A stretch of 30,162 nucleotides of DNA from a virus. Shown here one piece after another: positions 13,186 to 20,740 of the stretch. The notes beneath the pieces are model-generated. The model had not been told where the DNA came from and ran no database searches. It was given only the letters and a program-made list of their open reading frames with translations. Position numbers and translations under genes: made by a program. How positions within the stretch are numbered: position 1 is the stretch's first letter; each line of letters opens with the position of its first letter. The stretch covers positions 1 to 30,162 of IMG/VR virus record IMGVR_UViG_3300031857_000959; one strand, given 5' to 3'.

Positions 13186-13319
13186 AACGCCAGCATGCCG
13201 CACTCATCGTGATCGGCCTCGCAATGCTCGGAGGAGGCCTCGTGGAATCCTTCGATGGCAAGTATGCGATCCTGTGCGTATCCGCAGTGTCTTTGGGATT
13301 TCTTCACTCACTACCGTGA
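13182..13319 (+). CDS. 45-residue two-helix membrane protein
   Basis: GTG 13182 overlaps the previous stop. The protein is MKRQHAALIVIGLAMLGGGL, a polar turn (ESFDGKY), then a second hydrophobic helix to the end: a hairpin across the membrane. Coupled to the 13015 gene, so the pair may work together. Unknown family. Confidence 0.6.
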   Translation: MKRQHAALIVIGLAMLGGGLVESFDGKYAILCVSAVSLGFLHSLP

Positions 13320-13347
13320 TGTAAATCTCTTCAGCATAGTGTATATT
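13319..13347 (+). promoter_or_regulatory. Promoter for the tRNA-Tyr/tRNA-Ser unit
   Basis: TGTAAA (13320-13325), 16 bases, TATATT (13342-13347); the tRNA begins 12 bases later. This is the TGYAAA-type -35 in front of an RNA gene. Confidence 0.6.
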
Positions 13348-13358
13348 GTTTCTCACTT

Positions 13359-13441
13359 GGAGGGTTACCCAAGTAGCCAACGGGAGGAGACTGTAAATCT
13401 TCTGGCTTATGCCTTCGTAGGTGCAAATCCTTCACCCTCCA
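13359..13441 (+). tRNA. tRNA-Tyr (GUA)
   Basis: A class II tRNA of 83 bases. Acceptor GGAGGGT/ACCCTCC, D arm CCC...GGG, anticodon stem GGAGA/TCTTC around CTGTAAA (anticodon GTA), long variable arm with GGC/GCC, discriminator A. The T arm has one mismatch (GTAGG/CCTTC) and an unusual loop TGCAAAT instead of TTCGAAT. CCA is not encoded. Confidence 0.85.
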
Positions 13442-13451
13442 CTCATGTTCA

Positions 13452-13536
13452 GGAACGTTGGCCGAGTGGCTAATGGCAGCTGTTTACTAAACAGCCGTGG
13501 GTAAAACCACCGCAGGTTCGAATCCTGCACGTTCCG
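13452..13536 (+). tRNA. tRNA-Ser with ACU anticodon
   Basis: 85 bases, class II. Acceptor GGAACGT/ACGTTCC, D arm GCC/GGC, anticodon stem GCTGT/ACAGC around TTACTAA, variable arm GTGG/CCAC, T arm GCAGG-TTCGAAT-CCTGC, discriminator G; all stems are perfect. The anticodon reads ACT, pairing with AGU, where GCU is usual. No encoded CCA. Confidence 0.87.
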
Positions 13537-13553
13537 CAAAAAAAAGAGAAAAA

Positions 13554-13769
13554 ATGCTCATAGGAATCCTCTTCTACATGTTATACGCCCTCACGGCAGG
13601 ATGCACTGCAGTTGTCGCCCAAACAATCTTTTGGGCTCATCTCACTACACACCCCAACGTCCGGGATCGTGGTCTTGAGTGGACCTCGTGGCCTCTTGGA
13701 ATCCTCACAGGAATCACCTGGCCTCTCACCATCCCAATGGCAATCATCATCGCAGGAGTTGTAAAATGA
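13554..13769 (+). CDS. 71-residue membrane protein
   Basis: ATG 13554 follows a purine-rich stretch after the tRNA. Hydrophobic segments at about residues 2-24 and 45-68 flank a polar loop (HPNVRDRGLEWTS). An upstream in-frame start at 13497 is inside the tRNA and is rejected. Ends in an ATGA overlap with the next gene. Unknown family. Confidence 0.65.
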   Translation: MLIGILFYMLYALTAGCTAVVAQTIFWAHLTTHPNVRDRGLEWTSWPLGILTGITWPLTIPMAIIIAGVVK

Positions 13770-14029
13770 TAGGTTCGAGAGTTCCCAAGGAATCCATCAC
13801 CAAGGAAGACCGCGAGGAAGCGGCACGTTTCTACTTTCACTCCCTCACAGGCATGCAACGTGACTGGGTTGAACGTGGCGAGATGGAGGAGGCCATGGAT
13901 CCCGATGTGATCGCATTAGCGAGCGTGATCGCGAAGGTGCGCATGTACGCACACCGAGAGGGCTTCCTCTCTGGCACCGCGGCCCTCGTGAAATCCACGG
14001 AGAAGGTGAAGGAGCGAAGAACGGCATGA
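13766..14029 (+). CDS. Hypothetical soluble protein
   Basis: 87 residues starting at ATG 13766 within the previous stop; GCAGGAG provides the ribosome site. Mostly helical and charged (SITKEDREEAARFYFHSL; VIALASVIAKVRMYAHREG). Ends in ATGA overlap with 14026. Not recognised. Confidence 0.65.
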   Translation: MIGSRVPKESITKEDREEAARFYFHSLTGMQRDWVERGEMEEAMDPDVIALASVIAKVRMYAHREGFLSGTAALVKSTEKVKERRTA

Positions 14030-14298
14030 GTAAACCAGCCGATCACTGGGCCTGGGTCCGATCCGCGAGTGGCAAGAAACTGCACTGCGTACCAGATATT
14101 CTCGGAGCGGATGGAATGTGGCCCCTACCCTTCGTGGAGGAGGGTGGTGCTGATGCCACTGCTCTATGCGGCCGCTCTTCTCGATTTCAAGCCCCTGGAA
14201 TCTTCACGCGGTTGCGCGCGCAACGGTGCCACGGATGCTGTGATGTCCTCAGGATATCCTACGGATTTGGAACACCACGTAACGAAAATCACAAGTGA
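14026..14298 (+). CDS. Hypothetical Cys-rich protein
   Basis: 90 residues, coupled by ATGA overlap. An aromatic N-terminus (HWAWVRSASGKKLHCV), then ALCGRSS and RCHGCCDVLRI give a likely zinc-binding set of cysteines. I know the LCGR...C..C pattern from small phage and plasmid proteins but cannot name it. Function unknown. Confidence 0.65.
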   Translation: MSKPADHWAWVRSASGKKLHCVPDILGADGMWPLPFVEEGGADATALCGRSSRFQAPGIFTRLRAQRCHGCCDVLRISYGFGTPRNENHK

Positions 14299-14317
14299 GA
14301 GAGGGAGCAACATAGTT

Positions 14318-14596
14318 ATGGAAGCAGGTGGTAACATGCCAGATAACAACAAGATGCCAGAGAGGTTGGTTGAAGCTATCGCAGAGGGAATGTGGTACCT
14401 CATTCGGAGACAACACGATCACGACTGGAAGTGGTGTATTGTGAACGATGAGAGCACGGCCGCCGAGCTTCGGTACAGGGCTCGGTGCACCCTCGTAGCT
14501 GCTGAGTTCAAGGAGTACTACGAGGAACGCAAATCACTCTCGAGCTCTCTCGACCTCCGTTTCAAGGATGCCCTCATCAAAGGAGAGATGAAGTGA
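14318..14596 (+). CDS. Hypothetical protein
   Basis: 92 residues from ATG 14318; ATG 14336 is an alternative with a better-placed AGGTGG. Helical and charged: ERLVEAIAEGMWYLIRRQHD, then YRARCTLVAAEFKEYYEERK. An upstream start would run over the previous gene. Ends in a GTGA overlap with a 27-residue gene. Not recognised. Confidence 0.62.
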   Translation: MEAGGNMPDNNKMPERLVEAIAEGMWYLIRRQHDHDWKWCIVNDESTAAELRYRARCTLVAAEFKEYYEERKSLSSSLDLRFKDALIKGEMK

Positions 14597-14676
14597 CCGA
14601 ATCAGGATTACTGTGGATTCTCGCGGGAATTGCTGTGTTTGTGCTGGTTCACGCGAGAGTGCACTGGCGGAAGTGA
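14593..14676 (+). CDS. 27-residue membrane peptide
   Basis: GTG 14593 overlaps the previous stop and has AGGAGAG upstream. One transmembrane helix, LLWILAGIAVFVLVH, then a basic end (ARVHWRK). The next promoter overlaps its last codons. Good coupling makes it likely despite its size. Confidence 0.5.
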   Translation: MTESGLLWILAGIAVFVLVHARVHWRK

Positions 14677-14702
14677 AAAGTGCTTCCGGAGAGTGGTAGG
14701 AT
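14673..14702 (+). promoter_or_regulatory. Phage promoter, near-leaderless
   Basis: GTGAAAAGT (14673-14681), 15 bases, TAGGAT (14697-14702), nine bases to ATG 14712, so a predicted leader of about 3 bases. Confidence 0.72.
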
Positions 14703-14711
14703 GATCTCATC

Positions 14712-14969
14712 ATGGGAATATTCATCCTCCTCGGGCTCTCGCTCCTCACCTCGTTCCTTTTTCCGGGACTCGCCACCGTTCTTGCTTGGCTCATCACGTT
14801 GGGGTTCATCATTCCGTTCTTCACCTTCGCAGGCGGAACTCTCGCGTGGGCGTTCCTCAACGTTTTCACAGCAGGTGCATATTTCACAGGGGCGGCATGG
14901 TTCTCGTGTTGCACCTTCATCGGTTTCCCTGCGGGCCTCCTGATGGCCTGGTTCGTTCTCGCGGATTGA
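14712..14969 (+). CDS. Multi-pass membrane protein, holin-like size
   Basis: 85 residues that are almost entirely hydrophobic, with three probable helices (about 2-24, 28-50, 58-82) and almost no charge until the final Asp. Size and topology are compatible with a holin, but no lysis gene is adjacent and holins cannot be assigned on hydrophobicity alone. The next gene starts 2 bases after its stop. Confidence 0.65.
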   Translation: MGIFILLGLSLLTSFLFPGLATVLAWLITLGFIIPFFTFAGGTLAWAFLNVFTAGAYFTGAAWFSCCTFIGFPAGLLMAWFVLAD

Positions 14970-14971
14970 AC

Positions 14972-15277
14972 ATGATCATATACTCACGTGAACTTAAGCC
15001 TGGTGACATGTTCCTCGTGGATCCCATCGGGATTCCTCCCATCAATCGCGAGAATCTGAAGCTCGATCTCTACTTCGTGATCGATGTTCGGCAGGAGGGG
15101 CGGATCGCGGAGGCGTGGTATCACTTCAAGATCCTTCGTATGGATCACGGTGGATCACCGATGATCGTAGATCTATCTGCCGGGAGGAGCGAAGTGTTCT
15201 GCCGAGATGCCATCCCTCTCCGGTTCCAGGAAATGGGTCTGTACCTATCAGACCCCATCCCAGAATATTCTATTTAA
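14972..15277 (+). CDS. SH3-like barrel protein
   Basis: 101 residues. ELKPGDMFLVDPIG opens the barrel motif, followed by strands LDLYFVIDVRQEGRIAEAWY, FKILRMDHGG and a final LYLSD. Length and layout match the PGDLV family. Start ATG 14972; a longer reading from 14786 overlaps the membrane gene and is rejected. Confidence 0.68.
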   Translation: MIIYSRELKPGDMFLVDPIGIPPINRENLKLDLYFVIDVRQEGRIAEAWYHFKILRMDHGGSPMIVDLSAGRSEVFCRDAIPLRFQEMGLYLSDPIPEYSI

Positions 15278-15336
15278 TTCGTGTGAGGTTTCCACCATCC
15301 AACTCTACAATTAATTCTGTAAGATCATAGATGATC

Positions 15337-15373
15337 TCTCCCAGTGCAAAGTTGGGAGAGAATGTTATATCCT
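15337..15373 (+). promoter_or_regulatory. Phage promoter with -35 box in a hairpin
   Basis: GTGCAAAGT (15344-15352) is flanked exactly by TCTCCCA (15337-15343) and TGGGAGA (15353-15359), a perfect 7-bp inverted repeat with the box as loop. -10 TATCCT lies at 15368-15373. Leader of about 29 bases with CGAGG before ATG 15409. The rest of 15278-15336 holds only a small GATCAT/ATGATC dyad. Confidence 0.7.
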
Positions 15374-15408
15374 GTAGTTGTTCAACCCACCAACTCACGA
15401 GGTTTCTC

Positions 15409-15747
15409 ATGATCCGCGAATGCATCCACTGCGAAGGCACGTTCGATACCGATTCCCCTGCGAAGAAGCGTGCAGGTGGCCGGATCAACGAGTGCCCCGA
15501 GTGCACCGGTGAGGATGTTCCCCGGTATCTCGGTGTGGCCTCGGGCGATGGCAAGATGGCTTCCATCGCGATCCTGGCCTTTGGCAACAAATCTGAACGC
15601 GAGCAATATCGATCATTTTGGATGAATAATAGCGGAATGCACAAGGGAAAATCCTGCCAGCTCGGCTCCCACACCTCCGTGGATCCCGGCATCAACTTCC
15701 GCACCGTTACGCAATCTGGTGCCATGAACCACAAGGGCCGGCTGTGA
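15409..15747 (+). CDS. Zinc-finger protein
   Basis: 112 residues. CIHCEGTFDTDSPAKKRAGG...NECPECTGED forms a CxxC...CxxC zinc ribbon near the N-terminus; the rest, with MASIAILAFGNKSEREQYRSFW, is unrecognised. GTGA overlap with the next gene. A DNA- or RNA-contacting role is plausible for a treble-clef-like module, without further evidence. Confidence 0.7.
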   Translation: MIRECIHCEGTFDTDSPAKKRAGGRINECPECTGEDVPRYLGVASGDGKMASIAILAFGNKSEREQYRSFWMNNSGMHKGKSCQLGSHTSVDPGINFRTVTQSGAMNHKGRL

Positions 15748-15926
15748 GGGATTTTCTCCCAGGACAACTGATGTGGTTGCGCAATGTGGAGCCAAAGCCC
15801 ATGATCGTTACGATCATTCTCAAGACTCCTCACCCACATTTGGATTTTCTCTCTGCGTACAAAGTGCTGGGGGAAAATGGTAAAACGTATTCTGTTTCAG
15901 AATCATTTCTGGAGAGCTTGCGGTGA
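15744..15926 (+). CDS. Small SH3-like protein
   Basis: 60 residues, GTG start in the previous stop. FLPGQLMWLRNVEPKPMIVTIILKT then YKVLGENGKTYSVSESFLESL is the compact barrel pattern (opening PG.L, 'vLgenGk' hairpin, last strand with L). Ends by overlapping the next GTG. Confidence 0.65.
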   Translation: MRDFLPGQLMWLRNVEPKPMIVTIILKTPHPHLDFLSAYKVLGENGKTYSVSESFLESLR

Positions 15927-16645
15927 AACACTTCAACATAGATGAGTACGTTCCCACGTACGATCCACCCTTCAAACTCTGGCGGAAGGCAACGGGTGCA
16001 GATAAGATCCAGTACATGAAGGCCTGCCGCGTTCACACCACGGTTCACTCACACCGCTGTACGATTAGCCCACCTGGTGCAGATCCGAAGAAGGTGCTCG
16101 ATTGGCGAGCCCTCGAGCGCAGATCCTCTCAATTGTGGGTGCAGTGGCTCGATGCGAACAACAAGTTCTGGGATGCGATCCGTTCCGCTCGGCGGGAACG
16201 CGGCTTAACTCGAAACCAGGATCTCTACATCTTCGTGGAACCTCAGTGGGTGTTGCAGTGCCATGAGGATGGATTCTCCCACCAAGATGCTGTATATATT
16301 ACCAATGAACTCCTGGCGGGAAAACGGAGCAACCAAGAATTCGCGGTGATGCGGCTAGAAGAAGGTGGTAGAGAGATCGGCGTTCTCAACCGCAAGGCCA
16401 ACTTCCTGCAGAAGTGTGCAGGAGTTTATGAGAGAATCTTGGAACGTGCCCTTCGGGATCGCCTCCAACTGTACCTCGATTCCATTCGTGACGTGCAGGC
16501 ATCTCGCTCCTACTTTCCTCCGCAGATCTACATCATCGAGAACGAAGGGCGTGCTCGTGTTGCCCACTCCGATTCACTCGGGAGGCTCACGTGGATGAAC
16601 GGAGATGTATTGTGCACCTCGAAGGGTGTAGGATGTGAAGTATGA
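15923..16645 (+). CDS. Hypothetical 240-residue protein
   Basis: GTG start overlapping the previous stop. Soluble, mixed alpha/beta. Notable segments are KATGADKIQYMKACRV, RARRERGLTRNQDLYIFVEPQWVLQCHEDGF in outline, and a C-terminal KGVGCEV. I recognise no family. It is among the larger genes of this region and is coupled to the small zinc protein that follows. Confidence 0.65.
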   Translation: MKHFNIDEYVPTYDPPFKLWRKATGADKIQYMKACRVHTTVHSHRCTISPPGADPKKVLDWRALERRSSQLWVQWLDANNKFWDAIRSARRERGLTRNQDLYIFVEPQWVLQCHEDGFSHQDAVYITNELLAGKRSNQEFAVMRLEEGGREIGVLNRKANFLQKCAGVYERILERALRDRLQLYLDSIRDVQASRSYFPPQIYIIENEGRARVAHSDSLGRLTWMNGDVLCTSKGVGCEV

Positions 16646-16839
16646 AGAAGCAGAAGTTGGTTCGCAATGTGGCGCGGTGCGCCAAGTGCAACACCGTGAT
16701 CGAGTCTCGTTACACTCACGATTTCGTGTGGTGCGAGTGCAAGGCCATCTTCACAGATGGCGGCACCGAGTACATTCGTAGGGGTGGCGATCTCGATGCC
16801 CTCATCGATCTCAGCGAGTTCGTGGAGGTGGAGGAATGA
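16642..16839 (+). CDS. DUF7695-like zinc protein
   Basis: 65 residues. RCAKCNTVIESRYTHDFVWCECKAIFTDGG followed by EYIRRGGD matches the small phage/bacterial family with CxxC...HDFV.C.C...FVDGG.Y.RR (DUF7695, as I recall it). The four cysteines probably bind one zinc. Function unknown. Coupled by ATGA overlaps on both sides. Confidence 0.75.
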   Translation: MKKQKLVRNVARCAKCNTVIESRYTHDFVWCECKAIFTDGGTEYIRRGGDLDALIDLSEFVEVEE

Positions 16840-17729
16840 GCCTACAATCTCGAGAGAGCTCCTGGTTGCCCGAGGCACTCATCGGTGGAGGCATCACCTC
16901 CAAGCAGGCCACTGCCTTCAGGATCGTGTGGGATCACGGTGGTTACATTGCAGGCGGCTTCGCTCGGATGGTGACCACCCTCGATGCAACTTCTCGTGGG
17001 GAGCTCAGCACCTATCCCGCTTGGAGGCGGGAATCATCCTGGCGCGCCCTCAAGCTCTACACGGAGTTGGTGCACGCAGCTCCACCACATCCATCAGGCA
17101 AGGCATCCACGCACTGGCAGTGGAGGGGTACGGTGGGTGATGTTGATTTCTTCTTTCCCAACGAGGTTGCTGCACGAGCTGCACTTGGATCGGTGATGAA
17201 TGCCTTTGGAGAACGTGCGCACCGCGAAACCACCGCGGCAGGATACGCGGAGGAAGTAACCTACGATCGATGTAGGTACCAATTCATCACGAGGGTGAAC
17301 GGAGCACTCGAGGAGGTGTTGAGCGGTTTCGATCTCACCAACGCGAAGGTGGCACTCCTGCCCGAATCGATCCTCACTCCGCCCGAGTGGCTGGAGCTCG
17401 AGGAGGCACGTGCCATCGGAATCGATCTGTGGAACAAGCCTAACCTACTGTGGCGGGTGAAGAAGTGGGCTGCCAAGCACTCGTACCGCAAGCTTCGCAC
17501 GAGCGATGAGGATCGATTCGTGAACCTCGTGTTCGATGCCTTCGAGGCGGTGAAGGATGGCACCCTCAAGCGTTGGAATCGCCCCATCACGAAGCACGAG
17601 GTTCAGAGGTTCGCGAAGATGTTCATCCACAGCCTCGAGCCTGGGAGCGCCCTGAAGGCTTCAATGTTGCTCGATGATTATGATAGAATGAATGTGGTGA
17701 AGGATGTGATGAACAGAGGTGCCAAATGA
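16836..17729 (+). CDS. Putative nucleotidyltransferase-fold protein
   Basis: 297 residues. YIAGGFARMVTTL (about residues 32-44) and VGDVDFFFPN (about 103-112) form the GG/S...DxD signature of polymerase-beta-type nucleotidyltransferases, with a third strand in LSGFDLTNAKVAL (about 163-175), as in phage NTases of unknown substrate. The C-terminal half is helical and basic (VKKWAAKHSYRKLRTSDEDRFV). By eye it has one GAC and no GTC in 894 bases. Assignment is from motif layout only. Confidence 0.6.
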   Translation: MSLQSRESSWLPEALIGGGITSKQATAFRIVWDHGGYIAGGFARMVTTLDATSRGELSTYPAWRRESSWRALKLYTELVHAAPPHPSGKASTHWQWRGTVGDVDFFFPNEVAARAALGSVMNAFGERAHRETTAAGYAEEVTYDRCRYQFITRVNGALEEVLSGFDLTNAKVALLPESILTPPEWLELEEARAIGIDLWNKPNLLWRVKKWAAKHSYRKLRTSDEDRFVNLVFDAFEAVKDGTLKRWNRPITKHEVQRFAKMFIHSLEPGSALKASMLLDDYDRMNVVKDVMNRGAK

Positions 17730-18265
17730 TCAACGATAAGGAAGCTCCCATCGGAGATTTGAAGCTGTGCTACGTGTGCCCGCGGGATCGCTTCGCGTGG
17801 TTCACATCGATCGAACTGGAGGCTCAGTGGGGTGATGATTGGAATGATGCTCCCTATGAGCACAATGCGGGGGATCCCTATAGTGAACACAAGGAGGATG
17901 GAAAGTACGTGCCTCACCACCTCGTGAAGGTGGCCTGGGATGGCCCCTACAGTACTCCTGCGGATCTCGCGGGGAGCAACTCATCCTGGAGCGTGCAGGG
18001 TATCAACCGTGGTTGCGTGGCCTGGTTGGTGCCTGATGGTTGGGGTGCTTCAGATTCCGCCCGCCCCATTCCAGCCGGAACATCTCTGGTGGGTTTCATC
18101 GAGGCGATCGAGGGAGCAGGTGGGCATGCATACGTGCCCCGTGAGCTCGGGCCTGCCGTGCACATGGCAATGAGGGACGTGAAGATGAAGCGCTTGGGTT
18201 TCAATGAACCGAGCGCGGAACAACTGGCAGAGAACCGGCTCGTGAATCTCGGTATCGCAACCTGA
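17726..18265 (+). CDS. Conserved-looking hypothetical phage protein
   Basis: 179 residues, coupled to the previous gene. PYEHNAGDPY, LVKVAWDGPYSTPADLAGSN, WSVQGINRGCVAWLVP and IPAGTSLVGFIEAIEGAGGHAYVP form a pattern I have seen in uncharacterised phage proteins (an N-rich pocket, 'sV..IN.G..aWL', then a Gly-rich helix). No catalytic motif is clear. Confidence 0.7.
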   Translation: MINDKEAPIGDLKLCYVCPRDRFAWFTSIELEAQWGDDWNDAPYEHNAGDPYSEHKEDGKYVPHHLVKVAWDGPYSTPADLAGSNSSWSVQGINRGCVAWLVPDGWGASDSARPIPAGTSLVGFIEAIEGAGGHAYVPRELGPAVHMAMRDVKMKRLGFNEPSAEQLAENRLVNLGIAT

Positions 18266-18289
18266 AAGTGAGGATAGTTATATGTACCT

Positions 18290-18556
18290 GTGGCCACAAG
18301 AAGAAACAACAAGAAATTCTACCCCGGAGAGCTCGTACGCCCAACCTTCAACAACGAGTATGTGCTCCTCTTTCCGCGTGATCCCACTGCGGATGTGGCG
18401 GTGGGAGGGATCGTTGGAGAATTTGGGCCTACGTGGCCTCGCGAGGCTACCGGCATCGTTCTGGAAACGCGAGGAGAAGGAACCTGGGTGAGGATCCTCG
18501 TGCCCAACGGCAGCAGCGGTTGGATCGGTGAGTGGAACATCGAGCGAGTTGCGTGA
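18290..18556 (+). CDS. SH3-like barrel protein, GTG start
   Basis: 88 residues. KFYPGELVRPTFNNEYVLLF opens the barrel; GIVLETRGEGTWVRILVPNGSSGWIGEWNIERV closes it. It is the clearest of the family, sharing the vLvPnG..GWi end with 20438 and 18573. A weak promoter (TCGCAACCT 18255-18263, TATATG 18279-18284) would place the GTG 5 bases after the -10, so it may be leaderless. Confidence 0.7.
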   Translation: MATRRNNKKFYPGELVRPTFNNEYVLLFPRDPTADVAVGGIVGEFGPTWPREATGIVLETRGEGTWVRILVPNGSSGWIGEWNIERVA

Positions 18557-18572
18557 TACTTACCTCTAAGAG

Positions 18573-18851
18573 GTGAGATCGCACTTGAAGGTAGGATCGC
18601 TTGTTACATCGAGAACGAAGGTATACCTCGATCCGCCCGAGATGCTCGTGGGGGATGATGGTGAATCATCGTGGAGTGAGATCCTAGAGCGAGATTTTAC
18701 GGATGTTCCCTTTGGACCCAATCAGGTCGGGATCGTGGTTGCGATCCGCCCCACCAACATCATGAAACACGCCTTCTGGATCAAGGTTCTCACTCCCAAT
18801 GGGATGGGTGTCTGTTTCTCAGATGAACTAGAAGAAATCGTGGATGTGTAA
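18573..18851 (+). CDS. SH3-like barrel protein
   Basis: 92 residues from GTG 18573; TTG 18585 with AGGTGAG upstream is a good alternative start, giving MKVGSLVTSR. Barrel strands: GSLVTSRTKVYL, QVGIVVAIRP, FWIKVLTPNGMGVCFSDELEEIVDV. Compared with its relatives it has a longer acidic loop. A weak promoter-like pair GTGGAACAT (18532-18540) and TACTTA (18557-18562) lies upstream. Confidence 0.65.
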   Translation: MRSHLKVGSLVTSRTKVYLDPPEMLVGDDGESSWSEILERDFTDVPFGPNQVGIVVAIRPTNIMKHAFWIKVLTPNGMGVCFSDELEEIVDV

Positions 18852-18875
18852 TCCTTCCCGCGGATGGGATATAAA
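18846..18875 (+). promoter_or_regulatory. Phage promoter, near-leaderless
   Basis: GTGTAATCC (18846-18854), 15 bases, TATAAA (18870-18875), nine bases to ATG 18885. It rules out the in-frame ATG at 18864, which would lie within the promoter. Confidence 0.62.
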
Positions 18876-18884
18876 TGGAACAAC

Positions 18885-19334
18885 ATGCTTCCCAGTTACT
18901 CCGATATCACATCACGAATCCCTGAGAAACCCTTGTGGTACACGATGGGAGGTGTACCTAGGTACGTTCCCTTCGAACCTCGTATGAGATCTCTTCCCTA
19001 CTGTAGGGAGGTTGCGCTCCTCGAAATCGCATGTCAGGGTTGCGCAACGCGCTTCACTGTGGAGCTTGCTTGGGATGATCAGCCTGGGATCGCATCTGGA
19101 CGGAGAGATCGTGCTCTTTCGAAGAACCCAGATTTATTTCACTATGGAGATCCTCCCAACGTGGGGTGTTGCCCACCAGGCCACACGATGAACTGCATCG
19201 ATCTGCGTGTGCTACAGTTCTGGCGGAGTGAAGGTGGATCGTGGGCGCGGATTCCAGAACTAGAGATGGAGTTGGAGAAGCTCGAAGATTATTTTGATAT
19301 AAACGGCGGTTTCCTAGGAGGAGGAGATGAGTGA
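18885..19334 (+). CDS. Cys-containing hypothetical protein
   Basis: 149 residues. REVALLEIACQGCATRFTVELAWD gives a CxxC in a strand pair, and DLFHYGDPPNVGCCPPGHTMNC adds four more cysteines and His, a probable zinc-binding fold I associate with uncharacterised phage proteins. A short acidic helix ends it. The start follows from the promoter. Confidence 0.7.
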   Translation: MLPSYSDITSRIPEKPLWYTMGGVPRYVPFEPRMRSLPYCREVALLEIACQGCATRFTVELAWDDQPGIASGRRDRALSKNPDLFHYGDPPNVGCCPPGHTMNCIDLRVLQFWRSEGGSWARIPELEMELEKLEDYFDINGGFLGGGDE

Positions 19335-19644
19335 AATGAAGGGAGCTGAAGGAATCTCGGGTTCGTACCTACGGAGCGATGGCTTCCACAGGTTTGAGTG
19401 TACCTGTTCTACCTTCGATCACAACGTGCGGTTCGAAGTGGATGAGGAGATGGGGCACATCTCCATCTCCGTGCCCCTCAACCACTGGTTACCCTGGTGG
19501 AAGAGATTGATCCTCGCGGTGAAGTACGTGTTCAAACGCACCGAGAGGTACGGGCACTACGATACTGTGATGTTGAACCCGCACGATTACGATCGGATCC
19601 GGGCACTGTTGGATGATTCACTCGAGAAGATGAGGAAGTGGTGA
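19327..19644 (+). CDS. Hypothetical protein
   Basis: 105 residues overlapping the previous gene by 8 bases, with AGGAGGAG upstream. FECTCSTFDHNVRFEVDEEMGHISISVPL forms strands, then WWKRLILAVKYVFKRTERYGHYDTVMLNPHDYDRIRALLDD forms a helix and a final helix. I regard it as a common uncharacterised phage type. Not membrane-spanning. Confidence 0.7.
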   Translation: MSEMKGAEGISGSYLRSDGFHRFECTCSTFDHNVRFEVDEEMGHISISVPLNHWLPWWKRLILAVKYVFKRTERYGHYDTVMLNPHDYDRIRALLDDSLEKMRKW

Positions 19645-19645
19645 G

Positions 19646-19885
19646 ATGAAGTTCTACAAACTACGTGACATGAGCACGGGCAAGTACTCCACCGGTGGCA
19701 ACGATCCCAAATGGGATGAAGATGGTGGCAAGGTGTGGATGAAGTTGAAGGACCTGAAGGGCCACCTCACCATGTGGACAGAGAACAATAAGGCTCCCAT
19801 CTCACCCTTTTGGGAAGTGATCGAGATGGAGGTAACCGAGGTGCAGGCCTATCCTGCAGTTGCTCTTACGGGGAAGAAGAAATGA
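19646..19885 (+). CDS. Hypothetical protein
   Basis: 79 residues. KFYKLRDMSTGKYSTGGNDPKWDEDGGKVWMKLKDLKGHL then FWEVIEMEV: a pattern of 'fyklrd..tGkyStGG..pkw...Gk.W..l..lk.Hl', again seen in many phages without a known role. Ends in an ATGA overlap with the next gene. Confidence 0.72.
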   Translation: MKFYKLRDMSTGKYSTGGNDPKWDEDGGKVWMKLKDLKGHLTMWTENNKAPISPFWEVIEMEVTEVQAYPAVALTGKKK

Positions 19886-20265
19886 GTTTCACATCCAAGT
19901 TTCCGAACCTCTACAAGGGCCCATACTCTGAGGAGGCGGTGGCCACATGGCCCGATATCTCCGAGATCGAGGCTGTGCAACACCCGCATCCGCGGGATGC
20001 CTTCAACCTCGAGGTACCACTTCCCATTGGGAAGTTGAAGCCCACGCACTTCACAGTGAAGGTGCCGCCCAACACGCTCACCGTTTACTACCCGAATCCG
20101 GATGAGCACACCATCTTCTCGCACTTTCGGCCGGGTGAGATGGTGCTCTACCTCGGTGAACTGCAAGGCATGCCGAAACACGGTGTGTTTGTGGATCGGG
20201 ATGGGCGGATCCGAGATGGCTACCACACCTGGAGCTTTCGCGTGATTCCTCACGAAGAGTTGTGA
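19882..20265 (+). CDS. Hypothetical protein with SH3-like C-terminus
   Basis: 127 residues from ATG 19882. A Pro/Tyr-rich first half is followed by SHFRPGEMVLYLGELQGMPKHGVFVDRDGRI, a PGEMV-type barrel opening. Not otherwise recognised. By eye, no GAC or GTC in its 384 bases. Confidence 0.65.
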   Translation: MSFTSKFPNLYKGPYSEEAVATWPDISEIEAVQHPHPRDAFNLEVPLPIGKLKPTHFTVKVPPNTLTVYYPNPDEHTIFSHFRPGEMVLYLGELQGMPKHGVFVDRDGRIRDGYHTWSFRVIPHEEL

Positions 20266-20277
20266 TACTTATGGGGC

Positions 20278-20484
20278 ATGCGCCCCGGAGATCTCGTGCT
20301 CATCACTCAGCGGAGAACAGGCATCACTGAGTTGATGGTGTGCATCGATCCCTACAACGTTCCCGGCAGGATACACAACGGGCCTTGCACTTACTCGCTC
20401 TTCCTCAACATGGCGGGAAAGCTTGAGAGAGTACTCAATGAGCTCCACATCTACGAGATCACACAGGAATTTCCGAGCAGGTGA
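20278..20484 (+). CDS. Small SH3-like protein
   Basis: 68 residues. MRPGDLVLITQRRTGITELMVCIDPYNVPGR then LFLNMAGKLERVLNELHIYEI: the barrel begins at the first residue. TGATACTTA lies just upstream of the ATG and may be a -10 region; no Shine-Dalgarno is seen, so it may be leaderless. Its end overlaps the next gene. Confidence 0.65.
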   Translation: MRPGDLVLITQRRTGITELMVCIDPYNVPGRIHNGPCTYSLFLNMAGKLERVLNELHIYEITQEFPSR

Positions 20485-20740
20485 TCTCGTGATGCCGGAT
20501 CTCACCCACCTCCGCAGTGGGTGGTTTCAGCTGTGGAATCGCTCTGCAATCAGCGGTGATGAATCGAACCACTCCTACAGCCCGAACTCTCCCGACAAGC
20601 TCCACGTGGGAGAGATTGCCATTGTTCTAGGGACCACGGGCGAGGATGATTGGATGGTGCGTGTATTATCTCCCCGCGGTATTGTAGGATGGATCACACG
20701 GGGAAACCTGTTGCTCGTGGTGGCACGAGAAGATGTTTAG
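20438..20740 (+). CDS. SH3-like barrel protein
   Basis: 100 residues from ATG 20438 (an in-frame TTG lies at 20423). FRAGDLVMPDLTHLRSGW, then KLHVGEIAIVLGTTGEDDWMVRVLSPRGIVGWITRGNLLLV is the full barrel with the vLsPrG.vGWi ending also found at 18290. Overlap with the previous gene is 47 bases. Confidence 0.7.
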   Translation: MSSTSTRSHRNFRAGDLVMPDLTHLRSGWFQLWNRSAISGDESNHSYSPNSPDKLHVGEIAIVLGTTGEDDWMVRVLSPRGIVGWITRGNLLLVVAREDV

